In this document: positions 5,527-7,122 of the stretch, in pieces
Layout: each line of letters opens with the position of its first letter
Numbering within the stretch: the stretch's first letter is position 1
NCBI GenBank assembly: GCA_964605205.1
Contig: CAZSBL010000164.1
Location: forward strand, 1 to 7,122
Direction: 5' to 3'
DNA from: JAWVYT01 sp964605205
GTDB lineage: Bacteria > Gemmatimonadota > Gemmatimonadetes > Longimicrobiales > RSA9
Length of the DNA: 7,122 bases
Translations under genes and position numbers: made by a program
The notes under the pieces: generated by a model
What the model saw: the letters and a program-made list of their open reading frames with translations, nothing else
The model's database searches: none
Told to the model about the DNA's origin: nothing

Positions 5527-6515
5527 GCGCCGGCGAGGCGGCGGTGGTGGCTCGGGGGCTGACCAAGCGTTACGGCGATGTTTCCGCCGTGCGCGACCTG
5601 GACCTGGAGGTCCGGGCGGGCGAGGTGTACGCGTTTCTGGGCCGGAACGGGGCGGGGAAGACGACGACGATCCGGATGCTGCTGGGTTTGATCCGTCCAA
5701 CGGTCGGCGAGGTCCGGGTTCTGGGGTGGCCGATGGGGCCGGGTACGAACACGGCGCGGGGTCGGGTGGGCTACCTCGTGGAGACGGCCACGGCGTACGG
5801 GAAATTGACCACGCGGGAGAACCTGGAGTTGCACCGTCGGCTTCACGGGGCGCCCGTGGGCGCGGTGACGGAGGTCATCGACCGGCTAGCGCTGGGGCCG
5901 TACGCCGACCGCCGGGCGGACACGCTGTCGCTGGGGAACAAGCAGCGGCTCTCGCTGGCCCGCGCGCTCCTCCACGCGCCGGACGTGCTCATCCTCGACG
6001 AGCCGGCCAACGGGCTGGACCCGGCGGGCATCGTGGAAGTCCGGGGGCTGCTCCGTCGTCTCGCTGATGACGGCGTGACGGTGTTCATGTCGAGCCACAT
6101 CCTGAGCGAGGTGGGGCAGTTGGCCGACCGGATCGGGCTGATCCACGAAGGCCGGCTCTTGGACGAGTTGGACCGGGCGGCGCTTCGGGAGCGGGCGAGG
6201 CCGTACCTGGAGGTCCGGGTTGACGACGCGGAGCGGGCGCGAGCGGTGTTGGGCAAGGCGGGCTTCCGGCTCGAGCGGGACGCCAGCGGGCGCGCCGGTC
6301 GGTCCGGTCACGGTCCCGACGTTTTCAGGCCGGACGAGTCTGTCCCGAACCGCCTCGGTATCGAGGGCGGCGGCTTCCGCGTCTTCGGCGCTGACGGCCG
6401 GGCCCCCGAGATCGCCCGGCGGCTGGTCGAGGCCGGGGTGGCGATCGAGACGCTGGTCCCTGGTCACGAGAGCCTGGAAGGGTATTTCCTCCGGCGCACG
6501 GGAGGTGACGCATGA
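5523..6515 (+). CDS. ABC transporter ATP-binding protein, BcrA/drug-export type
   Basis: This 330-residue nucleotide-binding subunit has Walker A GRNGAGKT (40-47), signature LSLGNKQ (135-141), Walker B VLILDE (155-160, D159 and catalytic E160), D-loop GLDP (164-167) and switch H192 in SSHIL. The Q-loop position appears to carry Glu (E87 in GYLVET), as in bacitracin and lantibiotic-immunity ATPases. After about residue 222 there is the C-terminal domain typical of ABC-2 exporter ATPases, with an extra Gly/Arg/Pro-rich stretch at about 253-284 that looks like a loop insertion. The GTG start overlaps the repressor stop in GTGA, and GGAGG (5511-5515) is 7 bases upstream. Longer upstream reading of this frame is only a shadow of the repressor gene. 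It powers the permease encoded next; substrate is unknown, with a hydrophobic drug or peptide the usual case. Confidence 0.93.
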   Translation: MSAGEAAVVARGLTKRYGDVSAVRDLDLEVRAGEVYAFLGRNGAGKTTTIRMLLGLIRPTVGEVRVLGWPMGPGTNTARGRVGYLVETATAYGKLTTRENLELHRRLHGAPVGAVTEVIDRLALGPYADRRADTLSLGNKQRLSLARALLHAPDVLILDEPANGLDPAGIVEVRGLLRRLADDGVTVFMSSHILSEVGQLADRIGLIHEGRLLDELDRAALRERARPYLEVRVDDAERARAVLGKAGFRLERDASGRAGRSGHGPDVFRPDESVPNRLGIEGGGFRVFGADGRAPEIARRLVEAGVAIETLVPGHESLEGYFLRRTGGDA

Positions 6516-7122
6516 GGTTCCTGGCGGTCCTGGAGACGGAGGTGGCGAAGCTGCGTCGGAGCCGGGTACCGCCGCTCACGCTGCTGGCGTTCGCCCTGGG
6601 TCCGCTGGGCGGCGGGCTCTTCATGTGGATCGTCCTGGAGCCGGGACGGGCGGCGGAGCTGGGGCTCATGGGGACCAAGGCCGATCTGGTGGGGCTGGAG
6701 GCCACCTGGGCCGGATACATGACCATGCTGACGCAGATGGTGGGGATCGTGGGTGGGCTGCTGCTGGCGGTGATCGCCGCGTACGTGTACGGTCGGGAGT
6801 ACGCCGAGGGGACGGCCAAGAACATGCTGGCGCTGCCGCTCCCCCGCTGGTGGTTCGTGGTGGCCAAGCTGGTGGTGGTGGCCGGTTGGTGGCTGGCGCT
6901 GGTGGCCGTGATCGTAGCCGAGGGCGTGGTGGTGGCCGCGGCGCTCGGCCTCGAGGGTTTCTCCGTCGACGTGCTCACCGCCGGGATCGGCGACGTCCTG
7001 CTGGCCGCCTTCGTCGTGTTCCTCCTGACGCCAGTGGTGGCCTGGCTCGCGACGCTGGGTCGCGGCTATCTGCCACCCCTCGGGTTCGCCATGCTCGCGC
7101 TGGTCATGGGCAACGTTCTGGG
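6512..7122 (+). CDS. ABC-2 type permease subunit, BcrB-like, cut by the window end
   Basis: The start ATG overlaps the ATPase stop in ATGA, with GGAGG (6501-6505) 6 bases before it. The 203 residues present have membrane segments at about 22-42, 72-93, 116-143, 160-180 and from 186 on. Such permeases usually have six, so only the C-terminal end should be missing. Between segments 2 and 3, residues 95-119 carry the family hallmark: REYAEGT, then K-N-x-L-x-L-P, an aromatic pair and a final A-K. This is the coupling region of BcrB/LanE-like ABC-2 permeases. The long N-terminal periplasmic loop (about 43-70) is also typical. It would form the export channel with the ATPase, probably as a dimer in the inner membrane. 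The reading frame stays open to position 7122. Confidence 0.88.
   Translation, partial: MRFLAVLETEVAKLRRSRVPPLTLLAFALGPLGGGLFMWIVLEPGRAAELGLMGTKADLVGLEATWAGYMTMLTQMVGIVGGLLLAVIAAYVYGREYAEGTAKNMLALPLPRWWFVVAKLVVVAGWWLALVAVIVAEGVVVAAALGLEGFSVDVLTAGIGDVLLAAFVVFLLTPVVAWLATLGRGYLPPLGFAMLALVMGNVL

Noticed and set aside
4888..5846. Open frames antisense to the TetR and ABC genes
   Set aside because: They overlap strongly supported genes and have no family-like sequence.
1..7122. CRISPR array, tRNA, rRNA or transposase
   Set aside because: No regularly spaced long repeats with spacers, no cloverleaf or rRNA-like sequence, and no recombinase motifs were seen on either strand.

Overview
This is a GC-rich, densely coded bacterial window with a Gram-negative envelope signature: two probable lipoproteins, a TonB-like inner-membrane protein and an ABC exporter operon. 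The N-terminal half of the TonB-like protein and the small TPR protein both resemble forms I associate with Gemmatimonadota. I would place the window there with moderate confidence, from memory of the families and not from a search.

Layout. Positions 1-403 are non-coding. They hold a diverged inverted repeat built from CTCCGCG/CGCGGAG heptamers, a short AT-rich stretch, a dyad around a TTGACG hexamer and a G-run tract just before the first gene. Next comes a + strand gene for a 679-residue exported protein with an N-terminal domain and five tandem carboxypeptidase-regulatory-like beta-sandwich repeats (404-2443). It converges on a - strand gene for a membrane dipeptidase (peptidase family M19) lipoprotein (2542-3777). 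A perfect 10-bp stem-loop and a 16-bp tandem repeat lie between the two. A divergent spacer leads to a small TPR protein (3986-4411, +). That gene ends back-to-back, with no intervening base, against a - strand gene for an unusual 122-residue TonB-like protein (4412-4780).

The TonB-like gene is divergent from a TetR-family repressor gene (4900-5526, +). The repressor is translationally coupled to an ABC ATPase (5523-6515) and an ABC-2 type permease (6512 to the window end, incomplete). A perfect 17-bp palindrome of TetR operator type sits 16 bases before the repressor start. The last three genes overlap by 4 bases each (GTGA, ATGA), so they form one operon: an autoregulated BcrAB-like exporter.

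The most notable points are at the TonB-like gene. First, the protein keeps the usual N-terminus and the last C-terminal beta strand, but the roughly 100-residue domain that should lie between them is gone, in frame. Second, its very strong Shine-Dalgarno sequence is locked into a hairpin by an exact upstream complement, which suggests translational control. The rest of the window is ordinary envelope, peptidase and efflux gene content.
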